Of a stretch of 64,000 bases of DNA, positions 56,029 to 64,000 are shown one piece after another. The number at the start of each line of letters is the position of its first letter. The first letter of the stretch is position 1. The position numbers were made by a program, and so were the translations under genes. Source of the DNA: Acidipropionibacterium sp. (GTDB taxonomy: Bacteria > Actinomycetota > Actinomycetes > Propionibacteriales > Propionibacteriaceae); assembly GCA_022647765.1 (NCBI GenBank), contig JALCLH010000004.1, positions 186,001 through 250,000 of the forward strand, written 5' to 3'. Under the pieces are notes generated by a model, which was not told where the DNA came from, did no database searches, and saw only the letters and a program-made list of their open reading frames with translations.

Positions 56029-56526
56029 TTGACCACGCCGGAGACCAAGCACGGATTTGAGACCGGGCCGACGAGCGTCAGCGAAGATCAGGTGGCTGAC
56101 AGACTCTCAATCCGCACGCTCATCGACGCCTATGCCCACTACGCGGATTCTCGCGAGCCCGAACTCCAGTACGGACTGTATACTCCGGACGGTCGGACCC
56201 TCGTCTATCGTGAATCCGGCGAAAGCGAGCCGGTTCAGGTGCTCACCACTCACGATCAACATGTAGAAGGATTCGCGGCACTTTCTCAATACATCGCGAC
56301 AACACACTTCAACGGGCAATCGGTGATCACATCACTGACTTCCAGTACTGCCACAGTCGAGAGCTATTGCTTCGCCCATCACGTCCTCGCAAACGACGAT
56401 GGACGCACCCTCATCGTCATGTCGATTCGCTACGAGGACTCGCTCGTCAAGACTACGAGAGGGTGGCGGTTCGCCGAGCGCAAACTCGTGATCGTGTGGA
56501 CCGACAATCGCCCATTGCGACCGTGA
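56029..56526 (+). CDS. nuclear transport factor 2 / SnoaL-like family protein (TTG start likely)
   Basis: DRLSIRTLIDAYAHYADSREPELQYGLYTPDGRTLVY...TRGWRFAERKLVIVWTDNRP. Confidence 0.78.
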   Translation: MTTPETKHGFETGPTSVSEDQVADRLSIRTLIDAYAHYADSREPELQYGLYTPDGRTLVYRESGESEPVQVLTTHDQHVEGFAALSQYIATTHFNGQSVITSLTSSTATVESYCFAHHVLANDDGRTLIVMSIRYEDSLVKTTRGWRFAERKLVIVWTDNRPLRP

Positions 56527-56683
56527 ACCCCGAACTGGACTGAATTTTGATGCTGACATGATGCGATTCAACTTGATTCTCGAAATTGTGATTTTCTCCA
56601 AGAGTCTGGAACGCTTCACTCAGTCCATAGCTCAATCGCAACGCGAATGTAGTGCCCGGAACCGTACGGTCGTGTAGGCGATT

Positions 56684-56956
56684 TCATGCTGAACGGCTGT
56701 AGCGTTGACGGGCGGCTTCGCCGCTGGTGCCGATCGCCTCACCCACCTCGCGCCAGGACAGGCTCTGCTCGCGCGCAGCGCGCACGGCCTCGGCCAGTTC
56801 TTTCTCGGCGGTATCGCGCCGCCAGGCGGCGAGCTTGACCGCCATCGTGGGTGGAAGGGGTGCGTCCTGGTCGCCAGGCTTCGGGTCGTAGTTCTCGAAG
56901 GCATCGGCGAACTCGTCGGCACGAGCCTTGATGTCTTCAATGGAGCGTCGAGTCAT
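56684..56956 (-). CDS. small HTH-containing protein, unknown function
   Basis: KLAAWRRDTAEKELAEAVRAAREQSLSWREVGEAIGTSGEAARQRYS. Confidence 0.65.
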   Translation of the reverse strand: MTRRSIEDIKARADEFADAFENYDPKPGDQDAPLPPTMAVKLAAWRRDTAEKELAEAVRAAREQSLSWREVGEAIGTSGEAARQRYSRSA

Positions 56957-57112
56957 GGTGGTTCACCTCAGATACTTGGTTCGGGCCGGGCGCATGGCAT
57001 GAGCGATGGCGCCGTGATTCGGTGAGCCCCGAAATGACGCGCCAGCGTGTTCACGCTCGCGGCCCGAGCCTGGTCTGTTCGCATCGCGTCCACTTCCTCC
57101 TCAGCCAGCCAT

Positions 57113-57583
57113 TCAATCCCAGGAGTATCCGAGGAACTTGCCATCGAACTCGATATGGACGCGGTCACCGTGGGGATCCTCGCGCCGGGAAAATGAGACG
57201 TTGAAAGCGATGGCACTCATGATTCCGTCGCCGAATTCCTCGTGGATGAGTTCCTTCAGTGCGGGACCATAGACCTGAATCGCCTCGTAGAGCCGATAGA
57301 CCGTGGGGTCAGAGGGCGGCGCCGACGGATCAAAACTACCCCGCCACGGGACACGGACGAGCTGCGGGAGCAGGCCCTCGTCAAGATCGAGCAATGTGAT
57401 CAGATGGTGCGCGGTCTCCTCATCGAAGGGCTGTTGGCCCAACAATGCCGAGGTCATCCAGACAAGCGGCTTGTCCAGCGCCTCCGCAACGTCTGCGTAG
57501 GTGAGACCTTTCGCGGTTCTCGCAGCAAGCAGCGTTGTGGCGACTTCAGTGGCTGTGCGCGGATCTTCGGGAACTCCAGACAT
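57113..57583 (-). CDS. cynS: cyanate hydratase (cyanase)
   Basis: AARTAKGLTYADVAEALDKPLVWMTSALLGQQPFDEETA...YRLYEAIQVYGPALKELIHEEFGDGIMSAIAFNV...GDRVHIEFDGKFLGYSW. Confidence 0.93.
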   Translation of the reverse strand: MSGVPEDPRTATEVATTLLAARTAKGLTYADVAEALDKPLVWMTSALLGQQPFDEETAHHLITLLDLDEGLLPQLVRVPWRGSFDPSAPPSDPTVYRLYEAIQVYGPALKELIHEEFGDGIMSAIAFNVSFSRREDPHGDRVHIEFDGKFLGYSWD

Positions 57584-57798
57584 GACCCTTGTCCCTTCCT
57601 TCCTTGAGGCGGTCTTGGGGATGACCCCGGAGACAGACCTCCCGGGGGGCTTCGAGATACAAGATATCGCAGGAGGCGCTGCAACGGTCGCTGACGATCT
57701 GCCCCAGCTTGTCCTCGGCCGCCCAACTCAGCAATGAGCATCAATCGGGACTACCGAACTGCCCGGCATACCCATTCTGACAGCGCTAGAGTCGGCAT

Positions 57799-58272
57799 AT
57801 GCGAAATTGGCGGGCCGATCGCGTCGGATCAGCATTGCGCGGGCACAATCCGACAGTCATCGCCCACCTGTCTGCCTCCTTCGCAGCCATCGGAGACGTG
57901 CAGTTCCTGCCCGGCTATTGCATCGCACTGACCGACCAGCTCGGCATCCACGGCCTCAGCGACCTTTCGTCTACCCGACGCCTGGAGTTCCTGGCAGACA
58001 TGGAGCTGCTGGGCCGGGCCGTCGAACAAGTCTGCCGGGCCAGGGATCCCGCGTTCCGCAGGATCAACCTGGAGATTCTGGGCAACACCGATCCCACTCT
58101 GCATGCCCATGTCTGGCCCCGCTACGACTGGGAGCCACCAGATCTGGTCGGCATGCCAGTGTGGCTATATCCGCAGGATCGTTGGACCGATCCCAAGTGG
58201 CGCCTCTCACCAGCACACGACGACATCCGAAGCCAGATCGCAGCAGCCCTCAACGACCTTCGGCACCACTAG
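57799..58272 (+). CDS. HIT-like family protein
   Basis: FLPGYCIALTDQLGIHGLSDLSSTRRLEFLADMELLGRAVEQVCRARDPAFRRINLEILGNTDPTLHAHVWPRYDWEPPDL. Confidence 0.85.
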   Translation: MRNWRADRVGSALRGHNPTVIAHLSASFAAIGDVQFLPGYCIALTDQLGIHGLSDLSSTRRLEFLADMELLGRAVEQVCRARDPAFRRINLEILGNTDPTLHAHVWPRYDWEPPDLVGMPVWLYPQDRWTDPKWRLSPAHDDIRSQIAAALNDLRHH

Positions 58273-58308
58273 AACCGCTCCGGGACAGCCGAGAAAATCG
58301 CTCAGTGC

Positions 58309-58453
58309 ATCATGAATAGTCTCTTCGACGTTCGACGAGGCGTCGGAGGACCCATTCGGAGAATACGTACTGGCAGGCGTGGATGGGCCAGTCGCGCGCT
58401 TGGCGACGAATGTCCTGGCGGATGTGCTGGGGCGTGGGCCGCGGCTGGCTCAT
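58309..58453 (-). pseudogene. truncated AbiEii-type toxin N-terminal remnant (48 codons)
   Basis: MSQPRPTPQHIRQDIRRQARDWPIHACQYVFSEWVLRRLVERRRDYS*, overlaps the end of the AbiEi gene; no nucleotidyltransferase motif follows. Confidence 0.5.
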
Positions 58454-59076
58454 GCTGCGGCCGCCGGATTCGGAGTATCGACAAAGGGCAGGGCATCACG
58501 GGTGGCGTCAGGTCCGAGGAGACCAGCGACCCGGTCGAGAGACCAGTGACGCTCAGTGACGAGAAACCGGACCCAGCGGGCGAGATGCTCGCCGTCGATG
58601 CCCACCGCACCGAGATCTCGGGTCGTGCGCTCCAGAGTGGTGACAGGCAGACCGTTGATCCAGGTGATGTCTCCCGGTTCCAAAGACGCGACGTGCTGGA
58701 TGCCCCACGGGGTGTCACGGGGAACGGCGACACTCCAATGCCCGTCGGTGGGCATGTCACTCACACCATGAAGCCATGCGGCGTCTCCATGGCTGATAAC
58801 ACCGTCACGAACGAGCGAGCCTGGCCGGGCGCGCTCGGCCAGGAACTCACGCGGATTGAGAATCCACCACGCCACGCGCTGCTCCAGAAAAGAGTCAAAC
58901 AGCGGCGGGACGCCGTAGATGCCTCGGTCCAGACGCACGAGCCCATCCTCGTCGAGGGTCATCCGATGCAGGGACGAAGCCGTGATCGACAAGCGGAGGA
59001 TCTGCGCCCGGGTGACGACGCCATGCTGAGGCGCTGCGGCGGTAAGAACCCGAACATAGTCCTGATAGGTGGTCAT
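58450..59076 (-). CDS. AbiEi-family (type IV TA) antitoxin
   Basis: YQDYVRVLTAAAPQHGVVTRAQILRLSITASSLHRMTLDEDGLVRLDRGIYGVPP...GVISHGDAAWLHGVSDMP. Confidence 0.8.
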   Translation of the reverse strand: MTTYQDYVRVLTAAAPQHGVVTRAQILRLSITASSLHRMTLDEDGLVRLDRGIYGVPPLFDSFLEQRVAWWILNPREFLAERARPGSLVRDGVISHGDAAWLHGVSDMPTDGHWSVAVPRDTPWGIQHVASLEPGDITWINGLPVTTLERTTRDLGAVGIDGEHLARWVRFLVTERHWSLDRVAGLLGPDATRDALPFVDTPNPAAAA

Positions 59077-59088
59077 GGTGCCATTGTC

Positions 59089-59120
59089 GCATGAATGGTT
59101 CATATATGAACCTTTCATGC
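59089..59120. promoter_or_regulatory. 32-bp near-perfect palindromic operator upstream of the AbiEi gene
   Basis: GCATGAA-t-GGTTCATATATGAACC-t-TTCATGC; 13 bp upstream of the ATG. Confidence 0.7.
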
Positions 59121-59156
59121 ACTGGAGGTCACCCCCTCCGCCGCTCCCCGGCTGCG

Positions 59157-60914
59157 TCAGTCGTCGGCGGCGGACCAGGCAGAGCCCCCGCTCGCCGTTG
59201 CGGAACCGGCGTGCTCGGCGTCATCCGAAGACTCAGCCCCACCCCGGCCCGGATGAGCAACGGCGTACTCCCCGGCAGCCTCGGATTCCGCGGCGGCAAT
59301 CTCCTTGGCCCGGAGCGCGGCCTCCTGCTCATCGGTGTCGTAGATGGTGGTCCGCAGCGGCTTGTTCCTGATGAACAGGGTCAGGACGATCGCGAGCACG
59401 ATGAACGGGACGGCGGTCCAGAACACCGAGTGCATCGAGTCAGCCATACCGTCGCGCACGGCGGTCAGCATGATCTCCGGCAGCTTCGCCACCTTGGAGG
59501 TGTCCAGCGCCGAGCCGGCGTCGATCGACGCGCCGGACGCGGCGATCTTGGCCTGAGCGGCGGCCGGGAGATGGCTCATGATGTTGCCCTGCAGCGAGGA
59601 GCTCATCACGGTGCCGAGAATCGCGGTGCCCACGGTCGCGCCGAGGTTGCGGAAGAACTGCACGGCGGACGTCGCGATGCCCATCTCGGAGCGCTTCGCG
59701 TTGTTCTGCACCACCAGGGTGAAGACCTGGAGGGACATGCCGATCCCCAGGCCGATGACGACCAGCAGGCCGGACAGCGCCAGCTTGGAGGACTCGGCGG
59801 TCAGCCGGGTGAGTCCCAGATAGCCGATCAGCACGACCGCCAGACCGCCGATCATGAAGCCCTTGTAGCGACCGGTCCTGGTGATGAGCAGGCCGACGAT
59901 GATCGAGGTGATGATCAGCGCGACGCTCAGCGGCATCAGGATGATGCCGGAGTTCGTGGCGGAGGAGCCGAGCACCACCTGGGCGAAGACCGGGATGTAG
60001 ATGACGGCGCCGAACATGGCCACCGACAGCATGAAGGAGGCGAGCACCGACATGGTGAAGATGTTCTGGCTGAACAGCCGAAGCGGCAGCAGCGGGTTCG
60101 GGGCCTTGAACTCGGCCCAGACGAAAAGCCCGATCAGCACCGCACCGGCGATGTACATGCCGATGATGGTCGGAGAGCCCCACGCATAGCTGGTGCCGCC
60201 CCAGGTGGTGGCCAGCAGGATCACGACCAGGGCCGGGACCAGGCTCAGCGCACCCCACAGATCGAAGCTGTTCTGCGAGGCGGTGTGCGGGATGTGCAGG
60301 AACCGGAACACGAAGTACAGCGCGATAAGACCGACGGGCACCGGCAGGAAGAACAGCCAGCGCCAGTTCATGTTGTCGGTGATCCAGCCGCCCGCAAGCG
60401 GGCCGAGCACCGAGGTGACGCCGAATACGGCGCCCATGATGCCCTGGTACTTGCCACGGTGACGGGCCGGGATGATATCGCCGATGATGGTCTGCGAGAG
60501 CGGCTGCAGGACGCCCATGCCGAGCCCCTGGACGGCGCGGGCGCCGACCAGGAACCAGAAGCTGTTGGCGAATCCCGACAGGATCGAGCCGATCATGAAG
60601 ACCACCAGCCCGGCGATGTAGAAGCCGCGCCGGCCGTACATGTCGGACAGCTTCCCGACGATCGGGACGACGACCGCCGAGGCCAGCATGGCGGCAGTGG
60701 CGATCCACGAGTAGTGCGCCATGCCACCGAGCTCGGCCACGATCCTCGGCATCGCCGGGCCGACGATGGTCTGGCTGATCGAGCTGACCAGCATGCCCAG
60801 GACCAGGCCGAGAAAGACATTGCGCTGCGCCGGCGTCATCTTGAAGTCCCCGGCGTCTCCCCGGGACCTCACTGCCTCTCCCCGCGATGGGCGCGCACTG
60901 ACTGCACTGCTCAC
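59157..60914 (-). CDS. DHA2-family MFS multidrug exporter
   Basis: VFLGLVLGMLVSSISQTIVGPAMPRIVAELGGMAHYSWIATAAMLASAVVVPIVGKLSDMYGRR; GTG start with GGAGG RBS. Confidence 0.93.
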   Translation of the reverse strand: MSSAVSARPSRGEAVRSRGDAGDFKMTPAQRNVFLGLVLGMLVSSISQTIVGPAMPRIVAELGGMAHYSWIATAAMLASAVVVPIVGKLSDMYGRRGFYIAGLVVFMIGSILSGFANSFWFLVGARAVQGLGMGVLQPLSQTIIGDIIPARHRGKYQGIMGAVFGVTSVLGPLAGGWITDNMNWRWLFFLPVPVGLIALYFVFRFLHIPHTASQNSFDLWGALSLVPALVVILLATTWGGTSYAWGSPTIIGMYIAGAVLIGLFVWAEFKAPNPLLPLRLFSQNIFTMSVLASFMLSVAMFGAVIYIPVFAQVVLGSSATNSGIILMPLSVALIITSIIVGLLITRTGRYKGFMIGGLAVVLIGYLGLTRLTAESSKLALSGLLVVIGLGIGMSLQVFTLVVQNNAKRSEMGIATSAVQFFRNLGATVGTAILGTVMSSSLQGNIMSHLPAAAQAKIAASGASIDAGSALDTSKVAKLPEIMLTAVRDGMADSMHSVFWTAVPFIVLAIVLTLFIRNKPLRTTIYDTDEQEAALRAKEIAAAESEAAGEYAVAHPGRGGAESSDDAEHAGSATASGGSAWSAADD

Positions 60915-60941
60915 GTGTTTCCTCCACAAAGACAAGCGCCA

Positions 60942-60999
60942 CGGACGTTCGTCCGCAGCGACGTAGAATGACTATACTCGAACTTGCAGTTGATGCAAG
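60942..60999. promoter_or_regulatory. two operator-like inverted repeats in the MFS/TetR divergent region
   Basis: CGGACG-TT-CGTCCG (60942-60955) and CTTGCA-gttga-TGCAAG (60983-60999). Confidence 0.55.
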
Positions 61000-61035
61000 A
61001 TTGCGCTTGATGAAAATTTGGAGGTTCCTCACAGC

Positions 61036-61686
61036 ATGGCCGACAGCTCCGGCGTCACCCAGTCCGCACCCACGAAGGAGGCCCGGCCCGGGTCGGGACC
61101 GGAGCCGCGGTGCGGCCTGCGGGAGCAGAAGAAGCGCCAGACCCGGCACGACATCCATCGCGCCGCGCTGGAGCTGGTGCTGGCCGACGGAATGGAGAGT
61201 CTCACCATCGAGAAGATCGCCGAGCGGGCCGGAGTTTCCCAGCGCACCTTCTTCAACTACTTCCCGAGCAAGGACGCCGCGGTCCTCGGGCTGCCTCCGG
61301 ACCTGGGGCAGCGCATCGCCGAGTCCTTCGCCTCCCGGCCCGCCGACGAGCAGGCCTGGGACACCGTGGTGGAGCTGGTCCGGGAGAACCTCAATCGCGA
61401 TCCCGTCGAGCACCAGCTGCGCCGGCAGGTGGGGATGGCCTACCCGGAGTTGCTGCGCGGCGTCATCACGGCGATGTCCGAGATGCAGGCCTCCGGCCAG
61501 GACGCCCTTGCCGAGAGGCTGAGGGCTCAGGGAGTCGACGAGGTCGATGCGCGGCGCCTCGCCATCGTCTACTTCAACCTCTCCGGCGTCCTCACCCTCA
61601 CCACCGCCCAGATCGCCCACCGGGAGTCGATCAGCTCCGACGAGGCGCTCAACGTCGTCCTGGGCATCCTGGCGGTCACCGGCTGA
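61036..61686 (+). CDS. TetR-family regulator
   Basis: LREQKKRQTRHDIHRAALELVLADGMESLTIEKIAERAGVSQRTFFNYFPSKDAAVLG. Confidence 0.92.
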   Translation: MADSSGVTQSAPTKEARPGSGPEPRCGLREQKKRQTRHDIHRAALELVLADGMESLTIEKIAERAGVSQRTFFNYFPSKDAAVLGLPPDLGQRIAESFASRPADEQAWDTVVELVRENLNRDPVEHQLRRQVGMAYPELLRGVITAMSEMQASGQDALAERLRAQGVDEVDARRLAIVYFNLSGVLTLTTAQIAHRESISSDEALNVVLGILAVTG

Positions 61687-61772
61687 GTTCACAGCGGGCG
61701 GTAGCCCTGCGGTACCGGCCCGCGCAGACCGCCTGATGCCAGAGGGGGCAGACGCCACTCGGGCCACCGGCG

Positions 61773-62480
61773 TCACCCGAAGGCCCGGTACCAGTCGACG
61801 GCGATCTGAACCCGGTCGCGCAGATGCAGTTTGGCGAGAATGCGGCTCACATTGCGCCTCACGGACGCCGGTTCGAGAACGAGTCTCTCGGCGATCTCGG
61901 CATTGGAGAATCCCTGGGCGATGAGCCGGACGATGTCGTCCTCGCGGGGGCTGAGTGTCTCGAAGCGCTCCCGGATGCGCCGTCTTCCGGCATCGGGCAG
62001 CAGCCTGGGAATGCCGCGCCGAATCACCTCACCGGTGATGCGCGGGGTGAGAACGGCGTCTCCCTCAGCAATCGCATGAATGGCATCGACGAGCTGAGAC
62101 GCGCGGACGTCCTTGAGCAGGAAGCCGGACGCACCGGCCTGGAGCCCGCCGAACGCGTAGTCGTCCTCGTCATAGGTGGTGAGGATGAGCACCTTGACGC
62201 TCGGCCAGCGCCGGGTGATCGTCCGGGTGGCGTCTATCCCGTCGAGGACGGGCATCCGCACGTCCATCAGGACGACGTCCGGGCACGCGCCGGCCTCTGC
62301 CAGACCGGCGATGGCGTCGATCGCCTCCTGCCCGTCCCCGGCCTCGGCGGCGACGCGGAGGGCCGGGTCCTTGCGGATCATGAGCGCGAAGCCGGCCCGG
62401 GCATACCGCTGGTCGTCGACCAGGACGACCGCGATCCGGTCTCCGGAAGCGGAGTCGCGTTGCGCGGAAGGCACGGTCAT
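61773..62480 (-). CDS. NarL/LuxR-family response regulator
   Basis: VVLVDDQRYARAGFALMIRKDPALRVAAEAGDGQEAIDAI...DVVLMDVRMPVLDG...LSPREDDIVRLIAQGFSNAEIAERLVL. Confidence 0.92.
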   Translation of the reverse strand: MTVPSAQRDSASGDRIAVVLVDDQRYARAGFALMIRKDPALRVAAEAGDGQEAIDAIAGLAEAGACPDVVLMDVRMPVLDGIDATRTITRRWPSVKVLILTTYDEDDYAFGGLQAGASGFLLKDVRASQLVDAIHAIAEGDAVLTPRITGEVIRRGIPRLLPDAGRRRIRERFETLSPREDDIVRLIAQGFSNAEIAERLVLEPASVRRNVSRILAKLHLRDRVQIAVDWYRAFG

Positions 62481-63722
62481 CGGATCTCCTGACGGTCGCG
62501 GTCCGACGCCGGGAGAACGGCGGTGACGACCCAGCCCTGATCGACGCCGGGCCCCCATTCGAGGATTCCGCCGGCGGCCTCGACCCGAGCCCGGAGGCGC
62601 ATCAGCCCGGTGCCGGCCTCCCGCCCCCTCGGCGACATCCTCGTCACCCTCGTCAACGGGAGCGCCGTCGTTGCGGATGGCGGCGGCCAGGGAGCCGTCG
62701 CAGCGATGATCCCAGGAGACGACGACGGAGGTGAGCCCGCGGGTGTGCCGGACCGCATTGGTGAGGGCCTCCCGGGTGAGGGTGAAGCACAGGTCGGCCT
62801 GGACGGGGTCGCCGGGGCGATGCCCGGTCTCGGTGAGCGCGGCGGTCACCCCCAGCGCCCGGACATGGGCCAGCACACCGGAGATCTCGGCCCATCCGTG
62901 CCCCTCGCCGCCGGTGCCATGGGCGTCTCCGGCCAGGGCCCGGACCGCCCGGCGGGTGTCGGCCAGACTCTCCCGGGCGACCTGGTTGATCCCGGCCAGG
63001 GCGTCGTCGATCTGGGGATCGCCGGTGGCATCGGCCAGCCCCTCGGTGAGAGCGATGATGGTGGTGAGACCGTGTCCCACCGAGTCGTGGAGCTCGGCGG
63101 CGATCTGGGAGCGGAAGACCGCGCGATCGCGCTCGGCGCCGAGGCGGCGACTGCGCTCCTGCTCCTGGTCGGCGCGACGACGGGCAAGACGCCATCCGCG
63201 GACACTGCGGGCGGCGATCGCCACCGCCGTCGCGGCGACAGCCGTCACCAGCTGTCCGGCGAACTCGATCGCGAATCCTCCGGCCGGACTCACCAGGACG
63301 GCACTCGCGGTCATCACCGCCACGACCGCCGCCAGTCCGGACAGCAGCCGTCGGAAGTCGGCCCGGGACACGCAGCCGTACAGGGCGAACAGCAGCGGGA
63401 ACACCAGGGAGTTGTTGCTCTGCATCGCCGATGCGGCGGCGTACAGCCCGCACTCCACGAGCAGCACCATCAGCGGCCGGCGAGGCGACCAGAGCAGCAG
63501 GAACGCCGCGCCGATCAGCACCACGACGAGCGAGACGCTCCCCCACCATGTCTGCGGGACCGCGCCGACCGGGGCGTCGGAGAGGAAGATGCTCGCCACG
63601 AGAAAGGTCTGATAGCTGGCACAGATCGCCACGGCCACCGATGAACCGACGGTGGGCCGGGCGGCGGGGGCCGACTGCCGCAACCACTCCGCCAGCACTC
63701 GGCGGACGCCGGTCGGAGTCAT
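62477..63722 (-). CDS. histidine kinase (HisKA_3-type), frame break near 62635
   Basis: RDRAVFRSQIAAELHDSVGHGLTTIIALTEGLAD...LTREALTNAVRHT; the C-terminal ATPase end is in another frame (GTGLMRLRARVEAAGGILEWG). Confidence 0.88.
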
Positions 63723-63994
63723 GTCGGTCCTCTCAGTCCAGCGGCGGGCTCGCGGCGCAGCGCCGGTCGCAGTTGCACCCATTGTGCGGCGAAGAGCACC
63801 GCCCAGCAGAGGAGTCCGGCGGCGCCGATCCCGATCCAGGGGGCGTCGACTACGGCATGCCCGCGGCCCGGCATCGGCCAGAGCGCGATGGTGGTCGAGG
63901 CGACCGCGACGGGAACCAGGCCGAGGATCACGGCGCAGATCGCGAGCAGGCCGCTCTGCCAGCCGCACCAGCTCGTCGCCTGGCGGGGAGTCAT
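63719..63994 (-). CDS. small membrane protein
   Basis: 91 aa with two hydrophobic segments; ATGA overlap with the kinase start. Confidence 0.5.
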   Translation of the reverse strand: MTPRQATSWCGWQSGLLAICAVILGLVPVAVASTTIALWPMPGRGHAVVDAPWIGIGAAGLLCWAVLFAAQWVQLRPALRREPAAGLRGPT

Positions 63995-64000
63995 GCCGGC

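Noticed and set aside
59091-60971. 626-aa plus-strand ORF antisense to the MFS exporter
   Set aside because: Asp/His/Gln-rich shadow translation; the minus-strand transporter is unambiguous

Overview
High-GC actinobacterial chromosome segment; gene content and order (recA-recX, miaA/miaB, a pyr operon, fasR-like gene plus FAS II cluster, MoxR/DUF58/VWA cluster) suggest a Propionibacteriaceae-like organism, but this is inference without a database search. About 1-47 kb is mostly core: miaA(partial)-miaB-galM-rny-recX-recA, cinA-pgsA-rimO, pyrR-pyrC-carA-carB-pyrK-pyrD-pyrF-pyrE, yqeY, aldo/keto reductase, DUF3052, aceE, a FasR-like PucR regulator, fabD-fabH-acpP-fabF, yggS, and moxR-DUF58-VWA-VWA. 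A tRNA with anticodon CAT at 47.4 kb precedes a mosaic accessory stretch (47.5-59.1 kb) of regulators, VOC proteins, a large HEAT/TPR-like protein, cyanase, HIT hydrolase and an AbiEi antitoxin whose partner toxin gene is reduced to a stub. The most unusual non-coding signal is a composite dispersed repeat present twice in opposite orientation (22.01-22.33 kb and 38.87-39.10 kb). It consists of 65-bp quasi-palindromic units plus a nested 68-bp four-arm hairpin; I do not recognise it as a named family. A technical caveat: about 14 single-base frame breaks occur in this window, several in genes expected to be essential (carB, pgsA, fabF) or highly conserved (recA, aceE), so most are probably assembly indels and not true pseudogenes.
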